Numbered from the stretch's first letter, positions 1 to 7,593 are shown. The stretch is 64,000 bases of DNA from Flavonifractor sp. AGMB03687 (GCF_017811815.1 NZ_JADKZI010000002.1:1-64000); one strand, 5' to 3'. Made by a program: numbers and translations. The notes: generated from the sequence alone by a model not told the origin.

Positions 1-79
1 TATGACGTTGATAGGTCGGAGGTGGAAGCGCGGTAACGCGTGCAGCTGACCGATACTAATAAGCCGAGGGCTTGACCTT
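1..79 (+). rRNA. 23S ribosomal RNA, 3' end only
   Basis: The first bases match the conserved 3' end of bacterial 23S rRNA, including the segment reading gaccgatactaataagccga and the final gggcttgacc. The rest of the gene lies before the window. The exact 3' end is estimated from the conserved terminus. It is the leading part of an rRNA operon that continues through three tRNAs to 5S. Confidence 0.93.
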
Positions 80-161
80 AACATGATGATTGCAGGCGCT
101 TGCCTGATACTGGAGACTGCATTGTTCGGTTTTGAGGGTGCTGACAAAAGCACTGTGAGAT

Positions 162-237
162 GCGCCTTTAGCTCAGCTGGTAGAGCAACTGACTCTTAAT
201 CAGTGGGTCCCCGGTTCGAATCCGTGAAGGCGCACCA
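162..237 (+). tRNA. tRNA-Lys (anticodon CTT), copy 1
   Basis: A 76-nt cloverleaf with encoded CCA. The acceptor arms GCGCCTT and AAGGCGC pair, the T arm carries GGTTCGAATCC, and the anticodon loop CTCTTAA presents CTT. It sits about 80 nt after the 23S end and 2 nt before tRNA-Glu, inside the rRNA operon. It is identical to the copy at 318-393. Confidence 0.97.
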
Positions 238-239
238 AT

Positions 240-314
240 GGCCCGTTGGTCAAGCGGCTAAGACGGCGGCCTCTCACGCCGCAAACGTGGGTTCGATTCC
301 CGCACGGGTCACCA
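240..314 (+). tRNA. tRNA-Glu (anticodon CTC)
   Basis: A 75-nt cloverleaf with encoded CCA. Acceptor arms GGCCCGT and ACGGGTC pair with one G-U, and the anticodon stem GCGGC/GCCGC encloses a loop presenting CTC. It lies between two identical tRNA-Lys genes with spacers of 2 and 3 nt. Confidence 0.96.
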
Positions 315-317
315 TTT

Positions 318-393
318 GCGCCTTTAGCTCAGCTGGTAGAGCAACTGACTCTTAATCAGTGGGTCCCCGGTTCGAATCCGTGAAGGCGCACCA
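318..393 (+). tRNA. tRNA-Lys (anticodon CTT), copy 2
   Basis: This is a base-for-base copy of the tRNA at 162-237, with the same CTT anticodon and encoded CCA. It closes the three-tRNA insert between 23S and 5S and is followed at once by a processing-type hairpin. Confidence 0.97.
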
Positions 394-430
394 TTCTCTA
401 TGGAGCGTCTATGCGGCGCTCCGTAGAGAA
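394..430 (+). repeat. rRNA-operon processing hairpin between tRNA-Lys and 5S
   Basis: Arms TTCTCTATGGAGCG (394-407) and CGCTCCGTAGAGAA (417-430) pair except for one T-G step. There is no T tract, so it is unlikely to be a terminator. Its place between the last tRNA and 5S suggests an RNase processing stem; this role is inferred. Confidence 0.6.
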
Positions 431-465
431 CCTAAAATTTAGCTTGCCTCGTTTGGAGGAAAGCA

Positions 466-580
<115 letters not shown>

Positions 581-583
581 ACA

Positions 584-614
584 AAAAGACGGACTTCTTT
601 GAAGTCCGTCTTTT
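584..614 (+). terminator. rRNA operon terminator, probably bidirectional
   Basis: A perfect 14-bp stem, 584-597 with 601-614, encloses a 3-nt loop and runs A's on one side and T's on the other. It ends the rRNA operon on the plus strand and the nucleotidyltransferase gene, which stops at 616, on the minus strand. Confidence 0.92.
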
Positions 615-615
615 G

Positions 616-1368
616 TTATGTCTGAATTTCGTTTTGAACCATACTGGAGAAGGCAGACAGGATATTAGGGTCCGGGCAGGATTTGCTGCCGGTTTGGTAG
701 TTTTTCAGGCAGGTATGGATCAGGGAGGACCAGCAAGGGTCCAGATGCTCCAGAGCCCAGAGCGCGCCATCTTCCTTGGAGCAGACCAGCCTGTCCCGCA
801 GATAGGCCAATACCCGGCATTGATTCAGAACAAAGTAGGTGGGATTTGCAGGTGCTTCCTCCGCCGCATCGGCGATGTCCCGAAGGATGCTGTCCAAGTA
901 ACAGGCACAGGGTACCGGCCCGAAGAGCTGGGCCGGTGGCGGACCGTAGATGGAGAAGCCCACCTGTCGTGCCACCGTGAAGTGGGCCGCCAAGTCCCGG
1001 TCCTCTCCATGCATGCTGCGGCAATAGCACGCCAGATCGGCCCGGCAGGTTTCCAGATGCATGGGGGAAAAGTGGAGACAAAAGGGCGTGGGATAGCGGA
1101 AGGGGGCGCAGTGCTCCAGCAGTACCACACTCATTTCCACCCCCTTGGGGGGAGAAAGAGGTAACAATTCCAGCAGAGTCTGGATCATGGCCTCCTTTTG
1201 GGCCTGGGCAGGTTCCCGGCGGGTGACCACCAGAAAATCCACATCGCTGCTCTGCCAGTGGAAACAGCCGAAGCCCAGGGAGCCGTGGACGGAGATCCCC
1301 ACCAGGTCAACACCTAAAATCCGCTGATACCGCAGGGAGATCTGCCGCAAGAGAAGATCACATTTCAT
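616..1368 (-). CDS. aminoglycoside adenylyltransferase-like nucleotidyltransferase
   Basis: A 250-residue protein with a pol-beta-type nucleotidyltransferase core near residues 25-48: HGSLGFG followed by SSDVDFLVV, giving the GS motif and paired metal-binding aspartates. The helical C-terminal half resembles the domain that follows this core in ANT(3'') and ANT(9) enzymes. That family transfers AMP to aminoglycosides, but many chromosomal clostridial members have no shown resistance role, so the substrate is left open. It starts 9 nt after the stop of the DUF1643 gene and is probably co-transcribed with it. It shares the terminator at 584-614 with the rRNA operon. Confidence 0.72.
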   Translation of the reverse strand: MKCDLLLRQISLRYQRILGVDLVGISVHGSLGFGCFHWQSSDVDFLVVTRREPAQAQKEAMIQTLLELLPLSPPKGVEMSVVLLEHCAPFRYPTPFCLHFSPMHLETCRADLACYCRSMHGEDRDLAAHFTVARQVGFSIYGPPPAQLFGPVPCACYLDSILRDIADAAEEAPANPTYFVLNQCRVLAYLRDRLVCSKEDGALWALEHLDPCWSSLIHTCLKNYQTGSKSCPDPNILSAFSSMVQNEIQT

Positions 1369-1377
1369 CGGATGGCC

Positions 1378-2007
1378 TCAAAGGTTGGAAAGGACCTGCT
1401 CCACATAGAGCGCGGCGTCAAAGGGATCCAGTCCGCTGTCCTTGCGCAGATACAGGGGGTGGTGGGGGTGACCCTTCTTGGAGCGGGCACCGGCGGAGTA
1501 CCAGGTAGCGTCCAGTTCCCGGCCAATGCGGATCATGTCGCTGAGACAATCGGAAAGATAGGCACGCTTCTCAATGATGGCTCCCCAGGCAGCCCAGATG
1601 GCGGGAGAGCCGGTTTTCGTCTGCTCCAGGGCCCAGCGGAAGGCAGCCATATTTTCCTGATGCAGGGCGGGATTGCATGCCTTCTCCATATCGTCAGGGC
1701 GTGTGGCCCGCTGGGCGTACACGTTGAACATAATAAAGCTATCGTAGCCATTGCCCAGGGCGATGCGCTCCACCGATTTTAAGGTGTTGTCCAAGGCGTT
1801 GGGGGCGGCGGTGGAGGGGTTGATCCCCACGCAGATCAGCGGACGGCTGCCCCGGGTACCCAGAATGTAACGATAGTCGCAGTAGCGGTTGGGGACGTAG
1901 AGCCAGCGGGACACGTCGTAGTCCGACTGGGGCTGCAGAGCCTCCTCCAGAGCCTGGGAGAATGGCACTATGGTCTGCTGAGCGGTATCACAGGTGGGAA
2001 TGTGCAT
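1378..2007 (-). CDS. DUF1643 domain-containing protein
   Basis: A 209-residue protein with the DUF1643 signature: LICVGINPSTA near residue 60 and FIMFNVYAQRAT about 35 residues later, then a conserved WGA segment. The function of the family is unknown. An ATG ten codons further upstream is open, but the start chosen here at 2007 has AGGAGG seven bases before it. The gene is divergent from sfsA and lies upstream of the nucleotidyltransferase with a 9-nt gap. Confidence 0.8.
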   Translation of the reverse strand: MHIPTCDTAQQTIVPFSQALEEALQPQSDYDVSRWLYVPNRYCDYRYILGTRGSRPLICVGINPSTAAPNALDNTLKSVERIALGNGYDSFIMFNVYAQRATRPDDMEKACNPALHQENMAAFRWALEQTKTGSPAIWAAWGAIIEKRAYLSDCLSDMIRIGRELDATWYSAGARSKKGHPHHPLYLRKDSGLDPFDAALYVEQVLSNL

Positions 2008-2031
2008 AAGATGACCTCCTGAGAGAACGGC

Positions 2032-2060
2032 TTGCATGGGTAGCCGCCCGATGCTATACT
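2032..2060 (+). promoter_or_regulatory. sigma-A promoter for sfsA
   Basis: TTGCAT (2032-2037), a 17-bp spacer and TATACT (2055-2060), 33 nt before the sfsA start. Confidence 0.65.
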
Positions 2061-2092
2061 TTCCCTATCAGGATACAGGCAGGAGAGACACA

Positions 2093-2773
2093 ATGCAATA
2101 CCATTCGATCAAAAAGGGCATTTTTCATGCCAGACCCAATCGCTTCATCGCCCATGTGGAGGTGGATGGAGCCATGGAAGTGGTCCACGTTAAAAATACC
2201 GGCCGCTGTCGGGAACTGCTGGTGCCGGGCGCTACCGTCTATCTGGAGGAAGGGCGCAATCCGGCCCGCAAGACCAAGTATGACCTGATTGCGGTGGAAA
2301 AAGGGGATCTGCTGGTCAATATGGACGCACAGGCCCCCAACAAGGTCTTTCAGGAGTGGGCACAGGGAGGCGGCTTTCTGCCCGGCCTGACTCTGCTGAG
2401 GCCGGAAACCACCTGGGGCAGCTCCCGCTTTGATTTTTACTGGGAAGCGGGGGAGCGCCGGGGCTTTGTGGAGGTCAAGGGGGTCACCCTGGAGGATGAC
2501 GGTCATGCACGGTTCCCTGACGCACCCACGGAGCGGGGCGTCAAGCACCTGGAGGAGCTGATCCGCTGCCAGGAGGAGGGCTACGAGGCGGCGGTATGCT
2601 TTGTGATCCAGATGGCGGGAATGAAGGATTTTGCCCCCAATGATGTGACCCATCCGGCCTTTGGTGCGGCGCTGCGGAAGGCGGCGGCAGCGGGCGTCAA
2701 GGTGTTGGCCCAGGAATGCATGGTCACACCGGAGACGCTGACCATGGCGGGGCCGGTAACGGTACGCCTCTAA
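2093..2773 (+). CDS. sfsA: SfsA family DNA/RNA nuclease-like protein
   Basis: A 226-residue protein matching SfsA along its full length: HVKNTGRCRELLVPG near residue 33, a middle KYDLIAVE segment, and the nuclease-like SRFDFYWE followed by GFVEVKGVTLE. Family members were first described as regulators of maltose genes in E. coli and have a PD-(D/E)XK-like fold; the biochemical role is uncertain. The ATG at 2093 has GCAGGAG upstream at good spacing, whereas the earlier in-frame ATG lies near the promoter. It reads away from the DUF1643 gene from its own promoter. Confidence 0.88.
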   Translation: MQYHSIKKGIFHARPNRFIAHVEVDGAMEVVHVKNTGRCRELLVPGATVYLEEGRNPARKTKYDLIAVEKGDLLVNMDAQAPNKVFQEWAQGGGFLPGLTLLRPETTWGSSRFDFYWEAGERRGFVEVKGVTLEDDGHARFPDAPTERGVKHLEELIRCQEEGYEAAVCFVIQMAGMKDFAPNDVTHPAFGAALRKAAAAGVKVLAQECMVTPETLTMAGPVTVRL

Positions 2774-2849
2774 AATGAATGATATATATTTAAAACTTGC
2801 AAAAATTTAAAAATAGAACTGGAAAATTTCTGGTTTATTTCCAAATGTG

Positions 2850-2863
2850 CAAGAGGACTCTTG
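2850..2863. promoter_or_regulatory. inverted repeat overlapping the amt -35 box
   Basis: CAAGAG and CTCTTG flank a GA centre, and the right arm runs into the TTGACA box at 2861. The position suits a repressor or activator site. The binding protein is unknown. Confidence 0.4.
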
Positions 2864-2889
2864 ACAGATGCAGAAAAAGAGCATACACT
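2861..2889 (+). promoter_or_regulatory. sigma-A promoter for the amt-PII gene
   Basis: TTGACA (2861-2866), 17-bp spacer, TACACT (2884-2889). The predicted start near 2896 lies about 11 nt before a terminator-like hairpin. Confidence 0.8.
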
Positions 2890-2906
2890 GCACCCATCAA
2901 GCAGAG

Positions 2907-2949
2907 ACGCTCGTTTCGCCGCGGAAGGCGAAGCGGGCGTTTTTGTTTT
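2907..2949 (+). terminator. leader terminator (attenuator candidate) before amt-PII
   Basis: Arms 2907-2920 and 2927-2940 pair over 14 bp with two G-U steps and a 6-nt loop, followed by TTTTGTTTT. It stands between promoter and start codon, so it is expected to abort transcripts unless relieved. The glnA leader has the same layout and a similar 5' end. Confidence 0.75.
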
Positions 2950-2966
2950 CAGGGAGGAATGAGTGT

Positions 2967-4688
2967 ATGTATTCGTCAGTCAACACGATCTGGGTGCTGT
3001 TAGGCGCCGCGCTGGTCTTTTTTATGCAGGCCGGCTTTGCCATGTGTGAGGCGGGATTTACCCGGGCCAAGAACACCGGCAACATTCTGATGAAAAACTT
3101 GATGGACTTCTGCATCGGTACACCGATTTTCTGGCTGCTGGGCTTTGGTTTGATGTTCGGCGGCGCAGGGGCCATCATTGGCGGATTTGATCCCTTTGTG
3201 CGGGGCGACTATTCCGCCATCCTGCCGGACGGCGTTCCCTTCTTTGCGTTCTTCATTTTCCAGACGGTGTTCTGTGCCACCGCTGCCACCATCGTGTCGG
3301 GCGCCATGGCCGAGCGCACCAAGTTTATCTCTTACTGCATTTATTCTCTGCTCATTTCCGCCGTGGTCTATCCCATTTCCGGCCACTGGATCTGGGGCGG
3401 CGGCTGGCTGTCTCAGCTGGGCTTCCACGATTTTGCCGGCTCTACCGCAGTCCACATGGTCGGCGGCGTGGCGTCTCTGATCGGCGCCAAGATCCTTGGG
3501 CCCCGCATCGGCAAGTACGACAAGGACGGAAAGCCCCGGGCTATTCTGGGCCATAACCTCTCCATTGCGGCGCTGGGTGTCTTTGTTCTGTGGTTCTGCT
3601 GGTTCGGCTTCAACGGCTGTTCCACCGTGTCCATGACCGGCGACGATACGCTGGTAGCAGCGGGCAGCATTTTTGTGACTACCAACATGTCGGCTGCTGT
3701 GGCCTGCGTGACCACCATGCTGTTTACCTGGATCCGCTTCGGTAAGCCCGACGTGTCCATGACCTTCAACGCGGCCCTGGGTGGTCTGGTGGCCATCACC
3801 GCCGGCTGTGATATGGTTTCTGTGGCGGGCGCTGCCATCATCGGTATCTGTGCCGGTATCGTACTGCCCCTGGCGGTGGAATTCTTTGATAAGGTAGCCA
3901 AGATCGACGATCCGGTGGGCGCTATCTCCGTCCACGGTGTGTGCGGCGCTATGGGTACCCTGCTGACCGGTTTGCTGGCGGTGGACGGCGGCCTGTTCTA
4001 TGGCGGCGGTATCCACTTCTTCCTGGTTCAGTGTCTGGGTGTGGCCAGCGTCATTGTTTGGGTTGCGGTGGCTATGCTGATCATCTTCAATGTCATTAAG
4101 CATACCGTTGGCCTGCGTGCCTCTGCCGTGGAGGAGCTGGAGGGCCTGGATATCCACGAGCACGGCCTGCCCACTGCCTACGCGGACTTCAGCCAGTCTA
4201 CCAGCATGACGGCAGTTGCCAAGGCCAATGCTTATCCCGAGCCTGTCACGGAGGGCGGAACCAGAACGGTGACGCCGGACGAGGCGGTACCGGTGCAGGT
4301 GGTATCCGCTTCCAGTACGCCTGCCTCTGATGTGAAGCTGTCCAAGGTGACCATCATCTGCAACCAGGCCAAGTTTGAGGAACTGAAGAACACCATGAAT
4401 GAGATCGGCGTCACTGGTATGACGGTGACCCAGGTACTGGGCTGCGGCATCCAGAAGGGTAAGATGGAGTATTACCGGGGCGTGGCCATGACCATGAACC
4501 TGCTGCCCAAGGTACAGGTGGACATTGTGGTGTCCAAGGTGCCTGTGTCTCAGGTGGTCAGCGCCGCCAAGTCGGCCCTCTATACCGGCAGCATCGGCGA
4601 CGGTAAGATCTTTATCTACGATGTGGAGGATGTGATCAAGGTCCGTACCGGCGAGCACGGCTATGATGCCCTCCAGGGTGAGGAATAA
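2967..4688 (+). CDS. amt: ammonium transporter fused to a C-terminal PII signalling domain
   Basis: A 573-residue fusion. Residues 1 to about 415 form an 11-helix Amt/MEP channel with family blocks such as FAMCEAGFTRAKN, TAVHMVGG and GAISVHGVCGAMGTLL. After a linker, residues 455-573 form a full PII protein: KVTIICNQAKFEELK, GMTVTQVLGCGIQKG, LLPKVQVDIVV and GDGKIFIYDVEDV. PII normally docks on Amt and closes the pore in response to 2-oxoglutarate and ATP/ADP; here the two are covalently joined. The T loop reads YRGVAMTMNLLPK, so the tyrosine uridylylated in enterobacterial GlnB is absent. The start has GGGAGG nine bases upstream. Its leader resembles that of glnA. Confidence 0.95.
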   Translation: MYSSVNTIWVLLGAALVFFMQAGFAMCEAGFTRAKNTGNILMKNLMDFCIGTPIFWLLGFGLMFGGAGAIIGGFDPFVRGDYSAILPDGVPFFAFFIFQTVFCATAATIVSGAMAERTKFISYCIYSLLISAVVYPISGHWIWGGGWLSQLGFHDFAGSTAVHMVGGVASLIGAKILGPRIGKYDKDGKPRAILGHNLSIAALGVFVLWFCWFGFNGCSTVSMTGDDTLVAAGSIFVTTNMSAAVACVTTMLFTWIRFGKPDVSMTFNAALGGLVAITAGCDMVSVAGAAIIGICAGIVLPLAVEFFDKVAKIDDPVGAISVHGVCGAMGTLLTGLLAVDGGLFYGGGIHFFLVQCLGVASVIVWVAVAMLIIFNVIKHTVGLRASAVEELEGLDIHEHGLPTAYADFSQSTSMTAVAKANAYPEPVTEGGTRTVTPDEAVPVQVVSASSTPASDVKLSKVTIICNQAKFEELKNTMNEIGVTGMTVTQVLGCGIQKGKMEYYRGVAMTMNLLPKVQVDIVVSKVPVSQVVSAAKSALYTGSIGDGKIFIYDVEDVIKVRTGEHGYDALQGEE

Positions 4689-4699
4689 CCAAAGGGAAC

Positions 4700-4737
4700 A
4701 GCCCCCCGGACTTGTCAAGGTCCGGGGGGCTGTGTTA
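4700..4737 (+). terminator. terminator after amt-PII
   Basis: A 13-bp GC-rich stem with an 8-nt loop (4700-4732) is followed by a short T-rich stretch. It separates amt from the GNAT gene. Confidence 0.75.
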
Positions 4738-4770
4738 TAGTGGTAGCAATCATCACAGGGAGGAATGGGC

Positions 4771-5466
4771 ATGGAATCGGCCTATCAAATCTTTGCCGGA
4801 GAGATCACGGCCAAAGGAAAGGGCTACCTGGTCATCCAGCACTGCCGGACCGGGGAGCTGGAGGAACTGGTGAACCGGGGGCGTCAGGAGCTGCTGAACC
4901 AGGGAGCCACCGAGCTGTTTGTGGCCTCTAAGGACCCTGGCGCGCCGCTGGAAGAGGGCTGTCTGGGTGAGTGCCGGCTGGAATTTGTGCGGGATATTTT
5001 AATCCTCCAGCGGGACCTGTCCCAACTGCCTGGCCGACCGGAGCGGCTCACGCTGGAGCCGCTGACCCGTGCCCGGGGCGGGGCATGGCTGGCCCTGCAC
5101 AACGAGTGCTTTTTTGAAATGCCCAATTCTGCGACCTATGGGCCCGCCGACCTGGAGCGGGCGCTGGAAGATGGACACCGCTGCGGGTTTGCCCTGGTAG
5201 ATGGGGTGACCGTGGGAGTGTACGAGCTGGACCTGACCCAGGACCCGCCGGAGATTGAGGGCATCGCCTTACATAAGGATGCACGGGGGCAGGGGCTGGG
5301 CCGGGAGCTGCTCTACGGCACCATGGGTCTGCTGGCCGAGGATGGCTTCCAATGCTGCAAGCTGCTGGTGGCTACCGACAACGAGGGTGCTTTCTCCCTC
5401 TACCGCCGTACCGGCTTCAAGGCGGCGGGCATCCAGAGCAAATGGTTCCGAATGCTGCCCAACTGA
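4771..5466 (+). CDS. GNAT family N-acetyltransferase
   Basis: A 231-residue protein whose C-terminal half carries the acetyl-CoA site of GNAT enzymes: IEGIALHKDARGQGLGRELL near residue 166, with the RGQGLG pyrophosphate loop, then LLVATDNEGAFSLYRRTGF as motif B. The N-terminal half is a divergent partner domain. The acceptor cannot be predicted. ATG at 4771 is preferred because the AGGGAGG before it is seven bases away, while for the ATG at 4765 it would be one base away. It is a single gene between two terminators. Confidence 0.85.
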   Translation: MESAYQIFAGEITAKGKGYLVIQHCRTGELEELVNRGRQELLNQGATELFVASKDPGAPLEEGCLGECRLEFVRDILILQRDLSQLPGRPERLTLEPLTRARGGAWLALHNECFFEMPNSATYGPADLERALEDGHRCGFALVDGVTVGVYELDLTQDPPEIEGIALHKDARGQGLGRELLYGTMGLLAEDGFQCCKLLVATDNEGAFSLYRRTGFKAAGIQSKWFRMLPN

Positions 5467-5468
5467 AT

Positions 5469-5507
5469 CAAAAAAGCGGGCGCCACAACTGCGGCGCCCG
5501 CTTTTTT
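5469..5507. terminator. bidirectional terminator between GNAT and anti-sigma genes
   Basis: AAAAAAGCGGGCGCC and its complement form a 15-bp stem with an 8-nt loop, A tract on one side and T tract on the other. It serves the two convergent genes. Confidence 0.9.
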
Positions 5508-6142
5508 CAGCTGTTGGCGGTGATCAGAGTATCCCACTGGGTCTGGGACAGCGGGGCGGAGAGTTTCAGGGAGTAGGAATAGGTCCCGTCGGTCCAGACT
5601 GCCAGGAGGTAGGAATCCTGCGTGTCCCCCTTCAGGGTGACGGACAGCCCGTCCAGATCGTAGGAGAGCTGGGCGGCATAGGCGGTGTAGTCGCCGGAGT
5701 TGTCCTCCGTGCCTGCCGATTTGCGGAACAGGGCCCATTGGTCACTGCCCTCACAGCGGATCTGGGCCATGGTGCTGTCGTAAGCAGTGTAGGTGCTCTG
5801 CTCTACCAGGAAGGGAAGGCCCTGGAGATCGGACACCGCAAAGCCCACCGTCTCCGCCAGTTCAGCGGCAGAGGAAACATCCTGGAACCCAGGGATCACA
5901 GTCAGGGGCCCGGAGGGAGTGGGAAGGGGCGTCGGGGTGTACATCCGGGGCAGCACCGAGACACCGGCGATTAGTACGGCCAGACAGGCGGCTGCCGCCA
6001 AGGCGGGCCGCAGCCGGGACCTGCTGCGGGAACGGGGGGCGGACGGCGCTTCCTGCTCCAGTCGCTGGAGCACCCGGGCCCGCATGGCGTCGGTCACCTG
6101 GATCCTGGACATCAGTTCATCATAGCTCCGGCCCAAAGTCAT
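5507..6142 (-). CDS. membrane-anchored anti-sigma factor, putative
   Basis: A 211-residue protein: a short cytoplasmic N-terminus (1-45), one membrane helix near 46-66 (LRPALAAAACLAVLIAGVSV), and an external domain. Its ATG overlaps the end of the ECF sigma gene by 23 nt, the usual arrangement for a cognate anti-sigma factor. The external domain has a SGDYTAY motif, then LSVTLKG and LLAVWTDGTYSYSL. The same order (SGDYNSY, AVTLKG, VAVWTADGYTYAV) recurs in the secreted protein at 6751-7593, so the two share a sensor-like domain. No classical zinc anti-sigma HxxxCxxC motif is seen. Confidence 0.75.
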   Translation of the reverse strand: MTLGRSYDELMSRIQVTDAMRARVLQRLEQEAPSAPRSRSRSRLRPALAAAACLAVLIAGVSVLPRMYTPTPLPTPSGPLTVIPGFQDVSSAAELAETVGFAVSDLQGLPFLVEQSTYTAYDSTMAQIRCEGSDQWALFRKSAGTEDNSGDYTAYAAQLSYDLDGLSVTLKGDTQDSYLLAVWTDGTYSYSLKLSAPLSQTQWDTLITANS

Positions 6143-6707
6143 ACGCCTCCTTCAGAATCTCTTTCAGCTGCATCCGGCCTCGCCGCAGGTCCGAGCGGAC
6201 GGTGGCCTCCTTCCGGTCCAGAATGGATGCGATTTCGGCGGTGGAGCAGCCTTCGTGGTAGAAGAGGTGGATGGCGGCGCGGGCGTGCTCCGGCAGGGCC
6301 TTGACGGCCTCCCAGACAAAGGAGAGGTCCTCCCGCTGCTCCGCGGCCAGGGTATCACTGAGTTCGTCGGTCTCCCGCAGGCGATTGTACTGCAGCCGGT
6401 TTTTGCTCAGATTGGCGGCCACCCGCAGCAGCCAGGCCTTTTCGTGCCGGGGGTTTTCCAGTGTAGGGGCGGTGCGCAGGACCTGCAGCAGGGTGTCCTG
6501 CAGCACTTCCTCGGCGTCGCTGTAGTTATGGAGGTAGGAGTAGGCCAGGCGCAGGATGCTGTTGCCGTAGGTGTCCAGCATACGGGCGGCCTGGGCGTTA
6601 ACTTCCCGGACCTGTGGGCGCTCTTCCTTCCCGGAGGCGAACAGCAGCCGGAGCGCATGCAGGAACCGGAAACTCCTGGGACGGCGCAGAGGACAGACGG
6701 CGGTCAT
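6120..6707 (-). CDS. ECF-type RNA polymerase sigma factor
   Basis: A 195-residue sigma-70-family factor with region 2 near residues 48-105 (ILRLAYSYLHNYSDAEEVLQ, then HEKAWLLRVAANLSKN) and region 4 near 135-190 (LPEHARAAIHLFYHEGCS, IASILDRKEATVRSDL). It lacks regions 1 and 3, as ECF factors do. The first 40 residues are rich in arginine and not conserved, but the start is backed by AAGGAG nine bases upstream. The gene sits between a secreted protein gene and its presumed anti-sigma gene on one transcript. Confidence 0.9.
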   Translation of the reverse strand: MTAVCPLRRPRSFRFLHALRLLFASGKEERPQVREVNAQAARMLDTYGNSILRLAYSYLHNYSDAEEVLQDTLLQVLRTAPTLENPRHEKAWLLRVAANLSKNRLQYNRLRETDELSDTLAAEQREDLSFVWEAVKALPEHARAAIHLFYHEGCSTAEIASILDRKEATVRSDLRRGRMQLKEILKEAYDFGPEL

Positions 6708-6750
6708 TGGTATCGGCTCCTTTTGATGGAATACAGAACCGGTTCCAGGC

Positions 6751-7593
6751 TCATGCTACCTGGGAAGCCAGGGAGAGGGCAGCGTCCCGGCTCAGGCCGG
6801 TCTCACTGTGGACAGCATAAGTATAGCCGTCCGCTGTCCAGACCGCAACCGTTACCTGATCGCCGGTGCCCTTCAGCGTGACCGCATGCCCCTCCACGGT
6901 GACGGTTTCCACCTGGGGATAGGAATTGTAGTCGCCGCTGATGTCCTCGTCGCCCAGAGCCTTGCGGATGGAGAGACCGTCCTCACACAGAACCTGGATC
7001 ATGTTGCCGGACAGCACAGAGATGCCGTCGGTCTTGACGTCGGCGGGGAGGGTCAGAGAGAACCCGGCCAGATCTTCGGCCTGGGCCAGGGTATCGCAGT
7101 CCACAAAGGGATTGGGGATCTGGGCAGAAGTGTCGGTTTGGATGGAGATCACGCCGGTGTCGCCGGTGATGGCGTCCTCCTGGTTGCCCAGCAGGGCATC
7201 AAAGAGAGACAGAGGAACATAGGTGACACCGTTGGTGGCATAAGGGGCGCAGCCCAGGGAGAAGGGGGCGCTCATGCCCACCATGTCCTCATGGCTGGTG
7301 GTGATCACATAGCGGTCCACGCCGATGGTCACGTCGGTGTGGACGTCACCGGTATCCACCCGGACGCTGCTGCCGTTCCAGGTTACGGTGAAGCCCAGCT
7401 CCTCGGCCAGAGCCCGGAGGGGGACCATGACACAGACGTCAATGTCGGTGGAGGTACCGTTGACCTGCAGGGTGTAGCCGGAGGCGGCATCGGCGTCGTT
7501 GGCAGAATCGATGGCCAGAGGCGCGGCCATAGCGGGCAGACACAGGGTACCGGCCAGAGCAAGGGACAGCAGAGCGGGAGCCAGTTTTTTCAT
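6751..7593 (-). CDS. secreted protein with copper-amine-oxidase N-terminal-like stalk domain
   Basis: A 280-residue exported protein. Residues 1-24 are a signal peptide ending AMA. Residues 40-90 match the Cu_amine_oxidN1 stalk domain, with CVMVPLRALAEELGFTVTW followed by a short valine-rich strand; a second partial copy may lie near TNGVTYVPLSLF. The last 110 residues resemble the external domain of the anti-sigma factor at 5507-6142. It is the first gene of the sigma group and is preceded by an ECF-like promoter, so it is a likely target of the sigma factor. Its ligand is unknown. Confidence 0.8.
   Translation of the reverse strand: MKKLAPALLSLALAGTLCLPAMAAPLAIDSANDADAASGYTLQVNGTSTDIDVCVMVPLRALAEELGFTVTWNGSSVRVDTGDVHTDVTIGVDRYVITTSHEDMVGMSAPFSLGCAPYATNGVTYVPLSLFDALLGNQEDAITGDTGVISIQTDTSAQIPNPFVDCDTLAQAEDLAGFSLTLPADVKTDGISVLSGNMIQVLCEDGLSIRKALGDEDISGDYNSYPQVETVTVEGHAVTLKGTGDQVTVAVWTADGYTYAVHSETGLSRDAALSLASQVA

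Noticed and set aside
616-1368. Aminoglycoside resistance gene.
   Set aside because: The fold is right, but it is a divergent chromosomal member with no mobile context, so resistance cannot be claimed.
2890-2960. Two-hairpin ANTAR motif in the amt and glnA leaders.
   Set aside because: No hexaloop with A1 and G4 was found before either terminator, and the leaders look too short for two hairpins.
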